A stretch of DNA of 36,459 nucleotides from Lachnospiraceae bacterium (GCA_015057525.1 SVEE01000015.1:1-36459), one strand, 5' to 3'; shown: positions 1 to 7,721, counted from the stretch's first letter. Notes: generated from the sequence alone by a model not told the origin. Program-made: numbers and translations.

Positions 1-120
1 GTAGAGCTTGTAGATAGAGACCGTAGGTTAATAACCATTTGTAAAAAACTTGATGATGCATCCATGGAAAGAGTTACAATTTATGCACAGGGAATAGCAG
101 ACCAGTATAGTGAGAATTGA
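1..120 (+). CDS. 3' end of a regulator-like protein (partial)
   Basis: An open frame enters from the left edge and stops with TGA at 118-120, giving the last 39 residues of a protein (ends YAQGIADQYSEN). The text ICKKLDDASMERVTIYAQG resembles the C-terminal helix of XRE-type HTH regulators found in phages and integrative elements, in which a short LDDE/RVTxYAQ helix closes the protein. The N-terminal part is outside the window, so the family is a guess. A good intrinsic terminator follows directly, so this is the last gene of its transcript. Position beside an integrase module suggests it belongs to the mobile element. Confidence 0.6.
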   Translation, partial: VELVDRDRRLITICKKLDDASMERVTIYAQGIADQYSEN

Positions 121-159
121 AATCGGTAATCGTCTTAATAAGGGGATTGCCGATTTTTT
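121..159 (+). terminator. Intrinsic terminator after the partial gene
   Basis: The 11-base arms AATCGGTAATC (121-131) and GATTGCCGATT (145-155) pair with one G-T wobble and run into a T tract ending at 159. It begins one base after the upstream stop codon. Confidence 0.8.
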
Positions 160-275
160 GCTATATGGAAATGAGGTGGCATTTTTAAGAGACACATCAT
201 TTTGTAATATAAATGCATAATGGAAAATTATGTGTTTGTAAGGGTGATGTATGATGCAGCTAGATTATATTATAG

Positions 276-317
276 GGCACCAGACAGTGTTTGATGAAAC
301 ATTGTCGGTGCCTTTTT
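276..317 (+). terminator. Terminator-like hairpin in a gene-poor stretch
   Basis: GGCACC (276-281) pairs with GGTGCC (307-312), and inside it GACAGTGTTT pairs with AAACATTGTC with one wobble, followed by five T. It does not follow a gene I can support: the bases from 160 to 275 have no convincing ORF. It may end a short RNA, or a leader transcript that reads toward the HTH gene at 511. Confidence 0.5.
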
Positions 318-325
318 CATTTTGG

Positions 326-448
326 GTATTCCGAGAAAAGGGAATACATACCTCGATAGACCGAGTTAGAGTTTTGCTTTTTGTTTGCAATGCACATTAA
401 AAGTGTACATGGCAGACTGCACAAATTCTATCTCGGTAATTTTTTTTC
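326..448 (+). promoter_or_regulatory. Structured leader upstream of the HTH gene
   Basis: Two nested inverted repeats fill this spacer. GTATTCC (326-332) pairs with GGAATAC (341-347). ACCGAGTTAG (360-369) can pair with CTATCTCGGT (428-437) with one mismatch, and that right arm is followed by AATTTTTTTT, as in an attenuator-type terminator. Together with the 276-317 hairpin this suggests control of readthrough into the HTH gene at 511. I recognise no riboswitch family. Confidence 0.35.
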
Positions 449-510
449 ATTAGTCTACATAGGTGAACCCTTTGACATGTATATTCACACATACAGGAGG
501 TAGAAGGGTA

Positions 511-897
511 TTGTATCAGGATGCTTTAGGAACCATAGATAGAAGATATGAGATTTATGCATATATAAAGGTCGCAAAAACTACGAGTTATGCGGAGCTA
601 ATGAGGATGTTTAATATATCACGTACCACGGTTCGCAGAGACTTGGATTTTGTAGAAAAGCATCTGTTACTTCCTATCATTAGAACGCCGGGAAATGGTG
701 GTGGAATTTCTCTTGATGTAACAAAGAAGATAGAGCCAACCTATTTTACCCTAGAGGAAGTGTTAATCATAATGACTGTGATTAGTAGCCTAGATGGGGA
801 GAGGCGTAGTCAGATGGAAAGCATACTTGTAAGGCATATGGATATAAGGCAGTTGCCGGAAGAGTGTGAGAGAGCTTTTCATTATTTTTGTTGCTAA
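511..897 (+). CDS. DeoR-like HTH regulator of the mobile element
   Basis: A 128-residue protein from a TTG start chosen because AGGAGG (495-500) lies 10 bases upstream; a GTG at 463 is in frame but has no ribosome site. The N-terminal half reads as a helix-turn-helix: SYAELMRMFNISRTTVRRDL is typical of the HTH_11/DeoR type, with the recognition helix at SRTTVRRDLDFVEK. The rest (GNGGGISLDVTK, then a helical segment around EEVLIIMTVISSLDGERR) looks like the short arm found after the HTH in WYL/DeoR proteins, but there is no effector domain. It probably controls transcription of the excision or transfer genes of the element. Target unknown. Confidence 0.65.
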   Translation: MYQDALGTIDRRYEIYAYIKVAKTTSYAELMRMFNISRTTVRRDLDFVEKHLLLPIIRTPGNGGGISLDVTKKIEPTYFTLEEVLIIMTVISSLDGERRSQMESILVRHMDIRQLPEECERAFHYFCC

Positions 898-1203
898 AAG
901 GTATATGTTTATTTGCTTGTAGAAGATTTAAGGATAACAACAAAGCTAGCTTTTATTTGCGAATGAATATATGCCTTTGCATAAATCGTACCTTGATAAT
1001 TAAATAGTCAACATATATGGGACATGAGAATATAGGGAGCCACTAGGCAGGTACGCTTGACGATAAATACTTGGCAAAAAACGCATTCATTAGCGTTGGC
1101 GATGAGCTATATTCGTGATAATGATACTTCCGGATAATATCCGGTCAGATGATGACGGTGCAAGACCGATGTGAACAGATTAATGAACTGTTACCCGTAT
1201 GTT
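898..1203 (+). other. Non-coding stretch before the excisionase-like gene
   Basis: About 300 bases without a supportable gene. Visible structure: a palindrome AAAGCTAGCTTT near 943-954, a small hairpin TATGC/GCATA at 970-983, and the inverted repeat CCGGAT-AAT-ATCCGG at 1130-1144. A weak promoter-like pair (TTGGCG near 1096 and TGATAATGA about 17 bases on) could start the transcript of the next gene. An open frame from 1149 runs into the gene at 1287, but its upstream part is coded by the hairpin at 1204-1261 and lacks a ribosome site. Confidence 0.4.
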
Positions 1204-1261
1204 GTTTTATGAACCAAGGAAAGGTCATAAGATATTATGATCATTCCTTGGTTCATAAAAC
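1204..1261 (+). promoter_or_regulatory. Long near-perfect hairpin before the excisionase-like gene
   Basis: The arms at 1204-1221 and 1244-1261 are perfectly complementary over 18 bases (outer text GTTTTATGAACCAAGGAA). The inner bases continue to pair with one mismatch and one wobble (GGTCATAA with TTATGATC), leaving a four-base loop, so the whole stem is about 27 pairs. There is no T tract, so it is not a plain terminator. It ends 13 bases before the AAGGAGG of the next gene. It may be a binding site, an RNA switch or a processing site. Confidence 0.8.
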
Positions 1262-1286
1262 GTGTGTTAAATTAAGGAGGAAGATG

Positions 1287-1481
1287 ATGCAAAGATTACC
1301 TAAGACGATGAACAAAAAAAGACTTGTCAGATACAAGGAAGGTGCAGAGATGTACAGCATGGGTCTTAATAAGTTTCAGAGCTTGTCAAAAGAAGCAGGA
1401 GCTATTATTAAGATTGACAGAATGGTACTTGTAGACCTTGATGTTTTTGATGAATACTTAGAGTCATTTCGAGTGAAATAA
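1287..1481 (+). CDS. DUF6462-like small protein, excisionase-like
   Basis: A 64-residue basic protein. ATG 1287 is preferred over ATG 1284 because AAGGAGG (1274-1280) is then 6 bases away. The text KKRLVRYKEGAEMYSMGLNKFQSLSKEAGA is a winged-helix-type DNA-binding fold as in MerR-like excisionases, followed by the short strand IKIDRMVLVDLDVFDEYLESF. I recognise this layout as the DUF6462 family, found next to tyrosine integrases in Clostridia elements. By position and fold it is likely the directionality factor (Xis) for the integrase at 1797-3038, but that activity is inferred. Confidence 0.75.
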   Translation: MQRLPKTMNKKRLVRYKEGAEMYSMGLNKFQSLSKEAGAIIKIDRMVLVDLDVFDEYLESFRVK

Positions 1482-1498
1482 ATTGTAGCAGGAAAGAG

Positions 1499-1550
1499 TT
1501 TTGGTTAAACCTAAATTATGGTTGACTTTTGGTTAAACAGAAAGTATAAT
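1499..1550 (+). promoter_or_regulatory. Promoter with repeated operator for the RHH gene
   Basis: TTGACT (1522-1527) and TATAAT (1545-1550) are 17 bases apart. The 12-base word TTTTGGTTAAAC occurs twice, at 1499-1510 and 1527-1538, exactly 28 bases apart; the second copy lies between the -35 and -10. The core GGTTAAACC is nearly symmetrical, as expected for a dimeric ribbon-helix-helix protein. Autorepression by the product of the next gene is the natural reading. Confidence 0.7.
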
Positions 1551-1575
1551 ATTAGTATGAGTGGAGGTGCATATT

Positions 1576-1752
1576 ATGGCAAAAACTGGCAGACCAAAGT
1601 CAGACAATCCAAAGAAGCAATTAATTGGATTGAAGCTGACAGAGGACGAAGCTAATAAGCTAAAAGAGTATGCTTCCAAACATGACATGACCATAACTCA
1701 GGTGCTACAAAAAGGAATTGATATGCAGTATGCATTAGAAGCCGAGGCGTAG
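1576..1752 (+). CDS. Ribbon-helix-helix (CopG/Arc-like) DNA-binding protein
   Basis: A 58-residue protein starting at ATG 1576, six bases after GGAGGTG (1563-1569); the in-frame GTG at 1561 overlaps that site and is rejected. After the basic lead MAKTGRPKSDNPKK comes a strand (QLIGLKLT) and two helices (EDEANKLKEYASKHD and TITQVLQKGIDMQY), the layout of CopG/Arc repressors. It lies between the excisionase-like gene and the integrase and has its own promoter with a repeated operator, so it probably represses itself and the integrase gene, which follows after 44 bases with no terminator. Confidence 0.75.
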   Translation: MAKTGRPKSDNPKKQLIGLKLTEDEANKLKEYASKHDMTITQVLQKGIDMQYALEAEA

Positions 1753-1796
1753 CAAGTACGAAATCTCTTTCCTTATTGTAATAAGGAGGAAAAGAG

Positions 1797-3038
1797 ATGG
1801 CAGTTTCAAGAAAAGACAAGTCAGGCAGAGTATTAAGAAAAGGGGAGACCCAAAGAAAATCAGATGGTATGTATGTTTATACCTATACTGACCCGGAGGG
1901 AAAACGTAGGAGTATATACAACAAGGACATAATGGAATTAAGGAAAAGGGAAGAGCAGTTGCTTAAGGACCAGTTAGATGGATTAGATGCCTATGCGGCA
2001 GGCAATTCTACTATTAATTATGTCTTTGATAGATATATGGCTACGAAGTCAGAACTCAGGGGAACAACAAGAAGAAATTACCAGTATATGTATGACCGTT
2101 TTATAAGGAAGGGATTTGGAAAGAAAAAGATTTCTTCTATTAAGTATTCAGATGTAGTCACCTTCTACCAGTTATTGTTAAAGGAGAAAGGATTACAAAT
2201 AAATACACTAGAAACGATACATTCCGTATTACACCCAACATTTCAGCTTGCGGTTCGTGACAATATCATTCGTGTCAATCCAAGTGATGGAGTAATGGCA
2301 CAGATAAAGAAACAGCCGGGCAAGAATCACGGTGTAAGACATGCTCTTAAAAGAGAGCAACAAAAAGCGTTCATTAATTATGTAGAAAATTCCCCGACCT
2401 ATTATCGGTGGTTATCGTTATTTAAGTTCTTATTAGGAACTGGATGCAGAATTGGTGAGGCGATTGGCATAAGATGGGAAGACATAGATTTTGAGAATAG
2501 AGCGATTAATATTAATCACAGCTTGGTATATTACTCAACAGACTATAAAGACCATCCGATGTGTACGTTTTCAATATCTTTGCCTAAGACGAATGCAGGA
2601 ATCAGAATTATTCCCATGATTGACACTGTATATGATATACTCAAAGATGAATATGAGTATCAGCTAGAGAACGGATTTAATGAAACAGAGATAGATGGAA
2701 TGAAAGGCTTTATTTTCACAAATCGTTTCGGTAATGTTCATAATCCGCAAACCGTAAACAGAGCAATCAAGAGGATATATGAATCGTACAATGCTGAGGA
2801 AGTTGTAAAGGCAAAAAAAGAAAGACGAGAGCCGGTAATTATACCACACTTCTCATGTCATCATATGAGGCATACCTTTTGTTCAAGACTTTGCGAAGTC
2901 GAGACAAACTTAAAGGTTATTCAGGAAATCATGGGACATGCAAATATAGAGACCACTATGGATATATATGCAGAAGTCACAGACATGAAGAAGCAAGAGT
3001 CGATGGTTAATTTAGCACACAAGTTAGATGTATTTTAG
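1797..3038 (+). CDS. int: Tyrosine recombinase / integrase
   Basis: A 413-residue site-specific recombinase. Residues 1-60 form a basic arm-binding-type N terminus (TYTDPEGKRRSIYN), about 70-165 a SAM-like core-binding domain (VFDRYMATK, TTRRNYQYMYDR), and 180-400 the catalytic domain. The catalytic set is complete: R218 in GTGCRIGEA, a lysine in SLPKTNAGIR (K264), H355 and R358 in HHMRHTF, H381 in GHANIETT and Y391 in MDIYAE. Start ATG follows AAGGAGGAA. It is the Tn916-Int/phage-integrase type used by integrative elements for strand exchange between att sites. It lies at the element edge, with repeated sites and a terminator just downstream. Confidence 0.95.
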   Translation: MAVSRKDKSGRVLRKGETQRKSDGMYVYTYTDPEGKRRSIYNKDIMELRKREEQLLKDQLDGLDAYAAGNSTINYVFDRYMATKSELRGTTRRNYQYMYDRFIRKGFGKKKISSIKYSDVVTFYQLLLKEKGLQINTLETIHSVLHPTFQLAVRDNIIRVNPSDGVMAQIKKQPGKNHGVRHALKREQQKAFINYVENSPTYYRWLSLFKFLLGTGCRIGEAIGIRWEDIDFENRAININHSLVYYSTDYKDHPMCTFSISLPKTNAGIRIIPMIDTVYDILKDEYEYQLENGFNETEIDGMKGFIFTNRFGNVHNPQTVNRAIKRIYESYNAEEVVKAKKERREPVIIPHFSCHHMRHTFCSRLCEVETNLKVIQEIMGHANIETTMDIYAEVTDMKKQESMVNLAHKLDVF

Positions 3039-3064
3039 GAAAGAGTCCAGTTTGGATATTTTAG

Positions 3065-3302
3065 GTACGACAATTTGGGTGCCTGTACGACAAAAGTACG
3101 ACAAATTTATAAGAAACTTAGGGTTTTAATAAGTTTTATTAAATTTAAGAAATCACCGAAAACTAGCAAAATAAAGGATTTAGGGTTATATTAAATTAAA
3201 GCGACCAAAAATCCCGACAATGAAGTCATTAGACAAATAAAACCTAGTAAAATCAAGGGCTTCAGAGTTTTTTGAGCGTAGGATACGACAAGAGTACGAC
3301 AA
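3065..3302 (+). repeat. GTACGACAA repeats, probable integrase arm sites
   Basis: The word (G/A)TACGACAA occurs five times in one orientation: 3065-3073, 3085-3093, 3096-3104, 3283-3291 and 3294-3302. The last two of each group form a longer unit: 3086-3110 and 3284-3308 match at 24 of 25 bases, 198 bases apart. Clusters of short direct repeats just beyond an integrase gene are typical of arm-type binding sites that flank the crossover core. The core itself cannot be located without the other element end. The rest of 3039-3316 is AT-rich with no gene. Confidence 0.65.
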
Positions 3303-3316
3303 ATTTATGTACGTTA

Positions 3317-3357
3317 AAAGGACAATTTTCTAAAAAATTTAGAAGGTTGTCCTTTTT
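3317..3357 (+). terminator. Terminator at the integrase end of the element
   Basis: AAAAGGACAATTTTCTAAA (3317-3335) pairs with the matching right arm ending at 3355 with only two wobbles, and a T run follows. Being symmetric with A and T tracts, it may work in both directions. Confidence 0.85.
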
Positions 3358-3448
3358 GTTATGGTCAAAAAGTTTTCTAAAATCATATTGATGCTTAGGA
3401 AACTTTTGAGTAAAATATACAGCATAAAAGTTCCTTAATGAAAAATAG

Positions 3449-3600
3449 GTGTTAGAAAAGGGAGCAAATATATATGACCAAGCAGTTTTGGAAGGGGCTG
3501 CCACATCATTTCCGCAGACAGAAGATATTATTGAAAATGGGCAAGTGTATGGAGTATCTGCAACGGATTTGCAATAATCTAAATGTTGGAAGAATTTTTA
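3449..3600 (+). pseudogene. Fic-like gene fragment (decayed)
   Basis: The frame from 3449 to a stop at 3575-3577 reads GANIYDQAVLEGAATSF then PQTEDIIENG and GVSATDLQ. This resembles the N-terminal region of some Fic-family proteins, where an LEGxATTxxxTE segment is followed by an ATDxQK helix. After the stop, a shifted frame still reads like the continuation (around 3575-3600, I-I-L-K-C-W-K), as if a few bases had been lost. No ribosome site or start is convincing, and the Fic catalytic motif is absent. I read it as a remnant beyond the mobile element end, possibly the gene it inserted into. The family call is from memory of the pattern only. Confidence 0.4.
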
Positions 3601-3629
3601 ATAAAGTATTATAGGAGTATAGGTATTAT

Positions 3630-3971
3630 ATGAACATACAAATTTTTGGTACAAAAAAATGCAATGACACAAAGAAAGCCCAGCGTTTTTTCAAGGAACG
3701 TGGCATTAAGTTTCAATTTATAGATATGACTGAAAAGGAACTCAGCAAAGGAGAATTTCGCAGTGTATGTCAGGCTGTGGGTGGCATCAATAATATGATT
3801 GATGAGTCATGCAAAGATAAGGACGTCCTGGCTTTGGTAAAATATATTGCAGAGGATGAACGTGAGGAAAAGCTTTTTGATAATCAGCAAGTGATTAAGA
3901 CACCTGTTGTTAGAAATGGAAAGCAGGCCACTGTTGGATATGCTCCTGAAGTTTGGAAGAGTTGGTCATAA
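3630..3971 (+). CDS. ArsC/Spx-family thioredoxin-fold protein
   Basis: A 113-residue protein of the ArsC-like family (arsenate reductase/Spx/YffB fold). It opens with the strand MNIQIFGTKKC and a helix NDTKKAQRFFKERGI, has the middle FIDMTEKELSKGEF, and ends with TPVVRNGKQATVGYAPEVWKSW, the cis-Pro strand-turn typical of the fold. It has one active-site-like cysteine (C11, in KKCNDTKKA) without the partner of the CXXC seen in Spx, and lacks the arginine signature expected of true arsenate reductases, so reductase activity is doubtful. It stands alone between the mobile element and the cyclase gene, with a weak AGGAG 12 bases before ATG. Confidence 0.75.
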   Translation: MNIQIFGTKKCNDTKKAQRFFKERGIKFQFIDMTEKELSKGEFRSVCQAVGGINNMIDESCKDKDVLALVKYIAEDEREEKLFDNQQVIKTPVVRNGKQATVGYAPEVWKSWS

Positions 3972-3996
3972 TTTAATAGGAAATTATTTGGGGTTA

Positions 3997-4005
3997 TGTT
4001 ATAAT
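3997..4005 (+). promoter_or_regulatory. Extended -10 promoter candidate before the diguanylate cyclase
   Basis: TGTTATAAT is an exact extended -10 (TGn plus TATAAT). No good -35 is seen at 17 bases. It lies 54 bases before the ATG of the membrane cyclase and is the only strong promoter word in that gap. Confidence 0.4.
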
Positions 4006-4059
4006 TTATGTATTGTTACTAAGTGTAAAGTTACGAAGAAATACTAGGGGTAATGTGAG

Positions 4060-5970
4060 ATGAAAAAGAGTCTAAAAAATTTAATAAGTAGATACATGTA
4101 TCTCATAACATTTTTTCTTGTTGTAATTATACTTGGGATTCTTATCTGTATTCAGCTTTTGACAGAACAAAGAAGGGCATATCTTGATGCGACAAGAACC
4201 ATATCTCAGATTGAGTCTGTTTTAGATGAAAACAGCAAAGAGATTAGTGAATTAGAAGAGGAATATAAGCAGACCTGTATTCACAATGCAAAGGTTGTTG
4301 CGCAGATGATTGAGAGTGATCCGCAGTTGATTGATAGCGTGGATGCCTTGAAGGAAGTTGCAGAAAAAGTAGAAATTGATGAAATACATATTTTTGATGC
4401 TACAGGAAGAATTTTTGCAGGAACACATCCAGAATATTATGATTTAACCTTTGATTCAGGCGAACAGATTATGTTCTTTAAACCTATGTTAGAGGATAAA
4501 ACTTTAGAACTTGTACAAGATATTACCCCAAATACTGCAGAAGCGAAACCTATGCAGTACTCGGCAGTATGGTGCCAGGATGGTGAACACATTATTCAGG
4601 TTGGTATGGAACCTGTAAATGTTACTAAGGCAACAAAAAAGAATGAATTGTCATATATCTTTTCTCTGTTCAGAGTTAGCCCAGATGCCAGTTACTATGC
4701 TGTTGACTTTGCAACTGGAAATATAATTGGTTCTACGGAACTTGATTTGGTAGGACAGAAAATATCTCAAACAGGCATAGATGTTTCAAAGATGAAGAAT
4801 GATGTAGATGGCTTCCATACAAAAATTCGTGGAGAATGGGCTTTTTGTGTATTTGAGCAAGTTGGAGATATATACATTGGACGAGTTATTTTGACAAAAA
4901 ATTTATATGAGCGTGTTCCAACTACCGCTTTTTGGATATCTATTAGCTTACTACTCGTTTCGTTCATTCTTGCCAAGGCTGTCTTGAAGTACATGAATAG
5001 ATATGTTGTAGAGGAGATAGGTTTTGTAAATAGTAAATTAAAATCTATTGCAGATGGTAATCTTGAAGAAGTGCTTAAGATGGAGAGTAGTGCTGAATTT
5101 TCTGAATTGAGTACTTATATAAACCAAATGGTAAAAAGCTTGCTGGAAAACAATAATAAGATGTCTTATGCTCTTAGCAAAACTAATGTACATATTGGTA
5201 CATATGAATATAATGACCGTATCCATAAGGTGAGATATACAGAGGAAGTACCACATATTTTAGAATTGTCTTTGGAGCGTATGGAAGAGCTTTCAGCTAA
5301 CAAAGGTGAGTTCTGCGAATTTTTAAATACTATAAAGAAAAATCCTGTACCCGATGAGAAAAGTACATTTGTATTTGGAGAAAAATATATCATGGTGGAA
5401 GAAATACATAATTCCGACGATGTTTTTGGAGTTGTTGTAGATATGACATCAGATATTAACAAGCGAAAAGAATTAGAGAAGGAAAGAGATGTGGACCCTC
5501 TTACAGGTCTTTACAATAGACGTGGATTTGAAAACAATCTTGACCAACTTTTCAGTAAACCTAAGCAGCTTGGTCATAGTGCAATTATAATGATAGATGC
5601 TGATGGCCTTAAAGGAATTAATGATACCTACGGACATAAAAGAGGAGATGTATATTTGAAAAAGATTGCATCAATAATCAAAAATTTTGGTATCAGAAAT
5701 AGTGTTGCTTCTAGAATGGGTGGAGATGAATTTGTTTTATTCTTATATGATTATGAGGGTGAGGATGAACTACTCAAAACTATAGAAACTCTTCAATACA
5801 TTCAGAACAATAGTACAGCGCGTTTAGATGAGAATATAAGTGTACCACTTAGATTTTCCATGGGCTACTGCATGGTTGAAGATGAAAAAGACTATCGAAA
5901 TGTATTGAATGTGGCTGACGTGAACATGTATAAAAACAAACAATATAGACGAAAAAATGCACAAAAATAA
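4060..5970 (+). CDS. Membrane diguanylate cyclase with extracytoplasmic sensor
   Basis: A 636-residue protein that should make c-di-GMP from two GTP. TM1 is at about 12-34 and TM2 at about 290-311, with an extracytoplasmic sensor of some 250 residues between them (coiled start, then a Cache-like region with HIFDATGRIFAGTHPEY). A HAMP-like linker (about 312-365) and a PAS-like region lead to a GGDEF domain from about 480. The active-site loop is a perfect GGDEF at 554-558, preceded by DPLTGLYNRRGFENN. The inhibitory RxxD site expected five residues upstream is absent (IRNS instead), so feedback inhibition is probably lost. The phosphodiesterase gene follows after 23 bases. Confidence 0.9.
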   Translation: MKKSLKNLISRYMYLITFFLVVIILGILICIQLLTEQRRAYLDATRTISQIESVLDENSKEISELEEEYKQTCIHNAKVVAQMIESDPQLIDSVDALKEVAEKVEIDEIHIFDATGRIFAGTHPEYYDLTFDSGEQIMFFKPMLEDKTLELVQDITPNTAEAKPMQYSAVWCQDGEHIIQVGMEPVNVTKATKKNELSYIFSLFRVSPDASYYAVDFATGNIIGSTELDLVGQKISQTGIDVSKMKNDVDGFHTKIRGEWAFCVFEQVGDIYIGRVILTKNLYERVPTTAFWISISLLLVSFILAKAVLKYMNRYVVEEIGFVNSKLKSIADGNLEEVLKMESSAEFSELSTYINQMVKSLLENNNKMSYALSKTNVHIGTYEYNDRIHKVRYTEEVPHILELSLERMEELSANKGEFCEFLNTIKKNPVPDEKSTFVFGEKYIMVEEIHNSDDVFGVVVDMTSDINKRKELEKERDVDPLTGLYNRRGFENNLDQLFSKPKQLGHSAIIMIDADGLKGINDTYGHKRGDVYLKKIASIIKNFGIRNSVASRMGGDEFVLFLYDYEGEDELLKTIETLQYIQNNSTARLDENISVPLRFSMGYCMVEDEKDYRNVLNVADVNMYKNKQYRRKNAQK

Positions 5971-5993
5971 AATTATTAATTATGGAGGCTTTT

Positions 5994-7667
5994 ATGGAAC
6001 ATAATTTGTTTAGTGAAAATATGATAAAGTTTTATGAAATGTTCAGAGAAGATGCTGGTTCCGCAAGAGAGTGTGCCCTCAAACTTGAGAAAGCCATACC
6101 ACTGATTGCAGACGATTTGCAACTTGGCAAATATGTTATAAGTTTGTTTGCACCACCTAGCCTTTATGATGGAACAGGTACTACAGTAGAGCATGTGTTA
6201 TATACATATGAAGAAGGTCATGAGGTTGCTTTTGAGAGATATGAATATGCAACTGGTGAACATGGACGAGTTGTAATTAGTGCATATCCAAGAAAAGGAT
6301 GCACATGGAGTGATGATGAAAAAAGTGTTTTAAGTACAGTTTCTCTCAATGTTTTCTTCCTGTGTGGTCGTGCAAGGCTCATTGATATGATGAAGAAGAC
6401 TACTATTACCGATAATGCTACTGGAATAGATAATGTTATTGGGTTTATGAAGTATGCCAGCGAGGTAAGCTATAAGATTGGTCTGGAGAAATATAATGGC
6501 ATACGTTTTAATATAAAAAACTTTAGTGTTCTTAATAAATCTTTTTCTAAGATAAAATCAGCAGAAATATTGAGAGCATATTGTAATAATGTTAAGAACT
6601 TTATTGGAAACAATGGTATTGTAGCACGATTGGGTGGAGACAATTTTGTCTGCCTTGTAAAAAAAGAATTTTTGGATTATTTTCTTAACTTCATAATTGA
6701 TGTACCTATTAAGGTGGACCCTTTAGGTAAGGTGATTAATGTTGGTGCTCGTGTGGGTGTATGTAATATTGAGCATAGCGACAACATAGGCATGGTGATG
6801 GAGTACTTAGATGTTGTAATAGGCATTGCTAAGTATGAAGGTAAGGATGTTGTTTTCTTCGAGAGAGAAATGATAGAGAAGGTCAACAAAGAAAAGGTTA
6901 TTATTGCATCATTTCCTCAGGCACTTTCTAATGGGGAGTTCCATGTTTACTTCCAACCAAAGGTGGATACAAAGGATAATACCTTGTGTGGTTGCGAAGC
7001 TTTGGTAAGATGGATTAGAGATGGTAAAGTTATTTCTCCTATGGAGTTTATACCTATATTGGAGGAAGATTCCTCTGTATGCGAGCTTGATTTCTATGTG
7101 TTTGAAGAAAGTATGAGATTGCTCAGAAGTTGGTTAGATAAGGGTTATGCACCGATTAGAGTTTCGGTTAATTTCTCTAAATTACATCTTAAGAATCTTG
7201 ATACAATAGATAAGATATTTGAAATAATAGAGAAATACGACATTGACGAATCTCTTGTAGAAATAGAGTTAACAGAAATGTCAGGTTATGATAATTTTAA
7301 TAGCTTATCTGAGTTTGTTGACAAGCTTAAAGAAAGAGGTGTACATACATCAATAGATGATTTCGGTACTGGTTATTCATCCTTGAATCTTCTCACAGGT
7401 ATCAATGTAGACGTGGTAAAACTTGACAAATCCTTCCTCGATTGTGTGGAAGATAAAGAGAGCAAGAAGCGAATTTTACTTCACAACATTGTAGAAATGG
7501 TTCATGAGTTGGAATACAGCATTATTGCAGAAGGAGTAGAAACAGATGAACAGGCTGAATTTCTTAAAGAAATAGGATGTTCCATGGTTCAAGGATACCT
7601 ATATGATAAGCCTCTTCCAGCTTTAGAATTTGAAGAGAGAATAAAAAATGAGTCTTACTACAACTAA
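5994..7667 (+). CDS. c-di-GMP phosphodiesterase, degenerate GGDEF plus EAL
   Basis: A 557-residue soluble protein. ATG 5994 is used because GGAGG (5984-5988) is 5 bases away; ATG 5982 overlaps that site. The N-terminal 130 residues look GAF-like. A GGDEF domain follows whose signature is GGDNF (214-218), so it should not make c-di-GMP but may bind GTP. The EAL domain has the key residues: E335 in CEALVRW, the Asn of SVNFS, the Glu of IELTE, D455-D456 in DDFGTGYSSL, the Lys of VKLDKSF, and EGVET with QGYLYDKPL at the end. It should cut c-di-GMP to pGpG. Pairing in one operon with an active cyclase suggests local turnover driven by the sensor of the upstream protein. Confidence 0.92.
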   Translation: MEHNLFSENMIKFYEMFREDAGSARECALKLEKAIPLIADDLQLGKYVISLFAPPSLYDGTGTTVEHVLYTYEEGHEVAFERYEYATGEHGRVVISAYPRKGCTWSDDEKSVLSTVSLNVFFLCGRARLIDMMKKTTITDNATGIDNVIGFMKYASEVSYKIGLEKYNGIRFNIKNFSVLNKSFSKIKSAEILRAYCNNVKNFIGNNGIVARLGGDNFVCLVKKEFLDYFLNFIIDVPIKVDPLGKVINVGARVGVCNIEHSDNIGMVMEYLDVVIGIAKYEGKDVVFFEREMIEKVNKEKVIIASFPQALSNGEFHVYFQPKVDTKDNTLCGCEALVRWIRDGKVISPMEFIPILEEDSSVCELDFYVFEESMRLLRSWLDKGYAPIRVSVNFSKLHLKNLDTIDKIFEIIEKYDIDESLVEIELTEMSGYDNFNSLSEFVDKLKERGVHTSIDDFGTGYSSLNLLTGINVDVVKLDKSFLDCVEDKESKKRILLHNIVEMVHELEYSIIAEGVETDEQAEFLKEIGCSMVQGYLYDKPLPALEFEERIKNESYYN

Positions 7668-7687
7668 GTATGTAAGGTAGATAATAT

Positions 7688-7718
7688 AAAAGACACCATC
7701 ATTTAGGTGTCTTTTTTT
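7688..7718. terminator. Bidirectional terminator between convergent c-di-GMP genes
   Basis: AAAAGACACC (7688-7697) and GGTGTCTTTT (7706-7715) pair perfectly around an 8-base loop. A and T tracts flank both sides, so it can serve the plus-strand EAL gene and the minus-strand cyclase. Confidence 0.85.
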
Positions 7719-7721
7719 CTG

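Noticed and set aside
251-400. A 49-codon frame after AGGGTG in the region before the HTH gene
   Set aside because: It runs through the hairpin at 276-317 and its T tract, so the sequence is explained by RNA structure; the peptide has no recognisable feature.
463-510. Earlier GTG start for the HTH gene
   Set aside because: No ribosome site lies before 463, while AGGAGG at 495-500 fits TTG 511.
1149-1286. Longer version of the excisionase-like protein
   Set aside because: The added residues are coded by the long hairpin and lack a ribosome site; AAGGAGG at 1274 sets the start at 1287.
3262-3504. Minus-strand 80-codon frame beyond the integrase
   Set aside because: It overlaps the arm-site repeats and the terminator, has low complexity, and no ribosome site.
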